Source of the DNA: Amblyornis subalaris
Taxonomy: Eukaryota > Chordata > Aves > Passeriformes > Ptilonorhynchidae
Length of the DNA: 64,000 bases
Reading direction: 5' to 3'
Assembly (NCBI GenBank): GCA_018881555.1
Contig: JACAXG010000070.1
Coordinates: forward strand, 1,302,001 to 1,366,000
A program made the translations under genes and the position numbers. Of this stretch, positions 62,590 through 64,000 are shown piece after piece. Below the pieces are notes generated by a model. It was not told the origin of the DNA. It did not search any database and saw only the letters and a list, made by a program, of their open reading frames with translations. The first letter of the stretch is position 1. Each line of letters starts with the position of its first letter.

Positions 62590-63480
62590 GTAAGCCCGGG
62601 GAGGGCTGGGCCAGCCCTGCTGCCCGCCCTGGCACCGCGGCCGCCCCGGAGCCCGGCCCAGGGCCACCCCCGGCCCCACGGCCCGGCCCGGGCCCGCGGC
62701 GTGGGGCGGGGGCGCTGCAGCCGCCACGAAGGGGTTGATGGCGGCGATGCCTCCCGCCGGCAGCCCCCCGGGCCCGCTCCCCGGGAGGTGGCGGTGTTGG
62801 CCGCCGGCGGCTCCGGGGGCTCCTTCCCCCGAGCCCCCGGCCGTCCCCGCCCTCCGGGAAGCCGCCCAGCGCTTACCTTCGTTGGGTTTCCGCTCCCCAT
62901 CCCCCAGGGCAGGCGCTGCCTTCGACAACTGCAAAGACAACAGAAAATCAGTCACAACACGGAACCCTGACGCGGTCCCGGGGCGCGGGGGGTTCCCGGG
63001 GGTCCCGGTCCCACCGCCGGCGCCCCGCCGGGCAGGAGGCGGAGGGAGCCCCGGCGGGAGGGGGCGCCCCCGAGGCGGAGCCGCTCCTCGCCGGCCGCCC
63101 CGGCGGGCACAGAAGGACCTTTTGTTCCGCTGTTCCCCGCCGGAGCAGAGAGGGGCACAGGCGGGACGGCCCCGGGCTGGGGGACGGGGCTGGCAAGGCG
63201 GTGTGGTGGGCCCGAGAGAGGCCCCAAAGGGAGAAACGCGTCCCCGGGGAGCTGCTGTCAGTGCCCGCGGGCAAACATCGGGAGCAAATCAGAGCCCGGC
63301 GGAGAGAAGTAACAGGGGTGACCTGCTGCTGCTGCCGACACCGCTGGTGGAACTGAGCACCGCTTCTCCCCGTAAAGGTGAATCTGGCCCGGGAGGGCAG
63401 AAGGGGGGACAAGGGCGGCCAGGCACGAAAGGGCATCGCTCCCCTCTCAATGTCACAGATGTCTGTCACCCAGCAGTGGT
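62590..63480. promoter_or_regulatory. CpG island over VEGFA exon 2
   Basis: The DNA around exon 2 and both flanking intron ends is very rich in G, C and CpG, for example CCGCGGCCGCCCCGGAGCCC and GCGGAGCCGCTCCTCGCCGG. VEGFA genes generally have a CpG island at the promoter that extends into the gene. Here it covers exon 2 and may be the downstream part of that island or a separate internal one. Confidence 0.75.
62877..62928 (-). CDS. VEGFA: VEGFA exon 2
   Basis: This 52-nt exon has acceptor TTTGCAG and donor G|GTAAGC. It reads in phase 0 as LSKAAPALGDGERKPNE plus the first base of the next codon. The length equals the human exon 2. It contains the end of the signal peptide, and cleavage is expected before APALGDG by analogy with human APMAEGG. 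It supplies the N-terminal segment of the mature factor ahead of the cystine knot. It is set in a CpG island. Confidence 0.97.
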
Positions 63481-64000
63481 GGCCACGGAGGTGTTGGCAT
63501 CTGGCCGGGTGTCAGGGCGATTAACTGACAGCACCACTTTGCCGACTGAAGCCGCCAAAACGCCCAGATTTCCTTCCTCTCTGACAGAACGGAGGGCGAC
63601 GCGCCCTCACCTAACGGTCCCAGTCCCCAGCCCCAGCGTGGCTCCCATTCCTGCGCTCCACGGATTCCCCAGGCCAAAACCGAAAAGGCCGCAAGCTCAC
63701 TTGCGTCACTCCTGCTGCCTTTTAGGACTAGGGACATTTCCAAAGCACTGATGCAGGCAGGAGTGGTGACAGGTAACCCACTCCCAGGATGGTATGGAGA
63801 AATATTACACCACTTTACTAAGTAAGTATTTTTAATTCCAGGTGAAACAAGAACTCCACTCTTCCTTCTCTTTGTGAAGGCTTTAGCTCTGACGTAACTT
63901 TCCAGCCAAGTCAGGCTTCCCCCTGCTGTTCTGTTCTGAACCAAAATGGAAAAGGCCCAGCTTTCTTCACTTCTCTGAGGTATGTTGNCACCTGTGTGAT
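62929..64000 (-). other. VEGFA: VEGFA intron 1 (partial)
   Basis: The acceptor TTGTCTTTGCAG ends this intron at 62,929. No sequence resembling the exon 1 signal-peptide coding end (MNFLL...) occurs between here and 64,000, so exon 1 must lie further right. The first 400-500 bases next to exon 2 are very GC-rich and CpG-dense. The rest is mixed, with one N at 63,988. Long open frames here on both strands follow from the low frequency of stops in GC-rich DNA. Confidence 0.9.

Larger units (their letters stand above)
57828..62876 (-). other. VEGFA: VEGFA intron 2
   Basis: This is the longest complete intron, about 5 kb. It contains the left half of the CpG island near exon 2, an AT microsatellite flanked by alternating purine-pyrimidine DNA at 62,475-62,572, and a CORE-SINE-like fragment near 61,005-61,145. 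No additional exon is apparent. Single N bases are at 57,945, 60,202 and 61,276. Confidence 0.9.
46392..64000 (-). other. VEGFA: VEGFA gene (5' end outside window)
   Basis: This gene encodes vascular endothelial growth factor A, a secreted disulfide-linked dimer of the PDGF/VEGF cystine-knot family. It binds VEGFR1 and VEGFR2 on endothelium and drives vessel growth and permeability. Exons 2-8 and the whole 3' UTR are in the window. Exon 1, with most of the signal peptide, the 5' UTR and the promoter, is beyond 64,000. All visible introns are GT-AG. The visible exons encode 194 residues. If the signal peptide is cut before APALGDG, as in the human homologue, the full product is 190 residues. 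Exon 6 (72 nt) and exon 7 (132 nt) are both multiples of three, so skipping them gives 166, 146 and 122 residues, as known for quail. The protein agrees closely with chicken from memory, with a few substitutions, for example M and S in the exon 4 peptide [15 protein letters not shown]. Confidence 0.98.

Noticed and set aside
62196..62900. 234-codon minus-strand frame overlapping exon 2
   Set aside because: It reads exon 2 in a different frame from VEGFA and runs through intron 2 and the AT microsatellite. It has no recognisable domain.
62948..63469. 173-codon minus-strand frame as a candidate VEGFA exon 1
   Set aside because: It lacks the MNFLL signal peptide and a donor in phase with exon 2, and ends within GC-rich intron 1.
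62735..63751. 338-codon open frame on the plus strand over VEGFA exon 2 and intron 1
   Set aside because: It lies in a CpG island where stop codons are rare, is rich in P, G, A and R without domains, and is antisense to a certain exon. Frames of similar length exist on the other strand. It is a composition artefact.

Overview
The window is vertebrate nuclear DNA, most likely from a bird; another sauropsid such as a crocodilian is not excluded. Two things support this. First, the right-hand quarter carries VEGFA on the minus strand, and its predicted peptide is close to the chicken/quail form as I remember it but not identical. Second, there are CR1 LINE fragments, including one with the terminal ATTCTGTG-type octamer repeat typical of sauropsid CR1. 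About 35 isolated single N bases are scattered through the window. None falls in a VEGFA coding exon.

Layout. Positions 1 to about 46,390 hold no protein-coding gene that I can support. This is intergenic DNA downstream of VEGFA. It contains a roughly 1.1 kb decayed CR1 copy (10,940-12,075), a second short CR1 3' end (30,690-30,766), several old MIR/CORE-SINE-like fragments, a compact 20-bp-stem hairpin (12,493-12,536), a large imperfect palindrome with about 77-nt arms (21,124-21,299), an unclassified CpG-enriched block (about 13.2-14.8 kb), and a GC-rich island with a pure (CAG)40 tract (34,582-34,701) that could be the promoter and first exon of a noncoding transcript.

From 46,390 to the right edge is VEGFA on the minus strand. 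Exons 2 to 8 are complete and all splice sites are GT-AG. Exon lengths are 52, 197, 77, 33, 72, 132 and 22 coding nt. Exon 1 (signal peptide, 5' UTR and promoter) lies beyond position 64,000. The mature product with every exon would be 190 residues. Skipping exon 6 and/or exon 7 keeps the frame and gives 166, 146 or 122 residues, the isoform set known from quail and chicken. Exons 2-5 give the cystine-knot receptor-binding part, exon 6 the basic heparin-binding stretch, exon 7 the heparin/neuropilin domain, and exon 8 the C-terminal CEKPRR.

The 3' UTR runs about 2.7 kb to an ATTAAA signal at 46,408-46,413. Blocks of it are recognisably the same as in mammalian VEGFA: AU-rich elements, miR-200, miR-29, miR-15/16 and miR-205 seed matches, and CA/TA-rich segments. 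The most striking observations are a 78-codon in-frame open extension after the VEGFA UGA stop, the absence of the AG needed for the human-type exon 8b acceptor, an 83-nt poly(U) run inside the 3' UTR, the (CAG)40 tract and the two hairpins.
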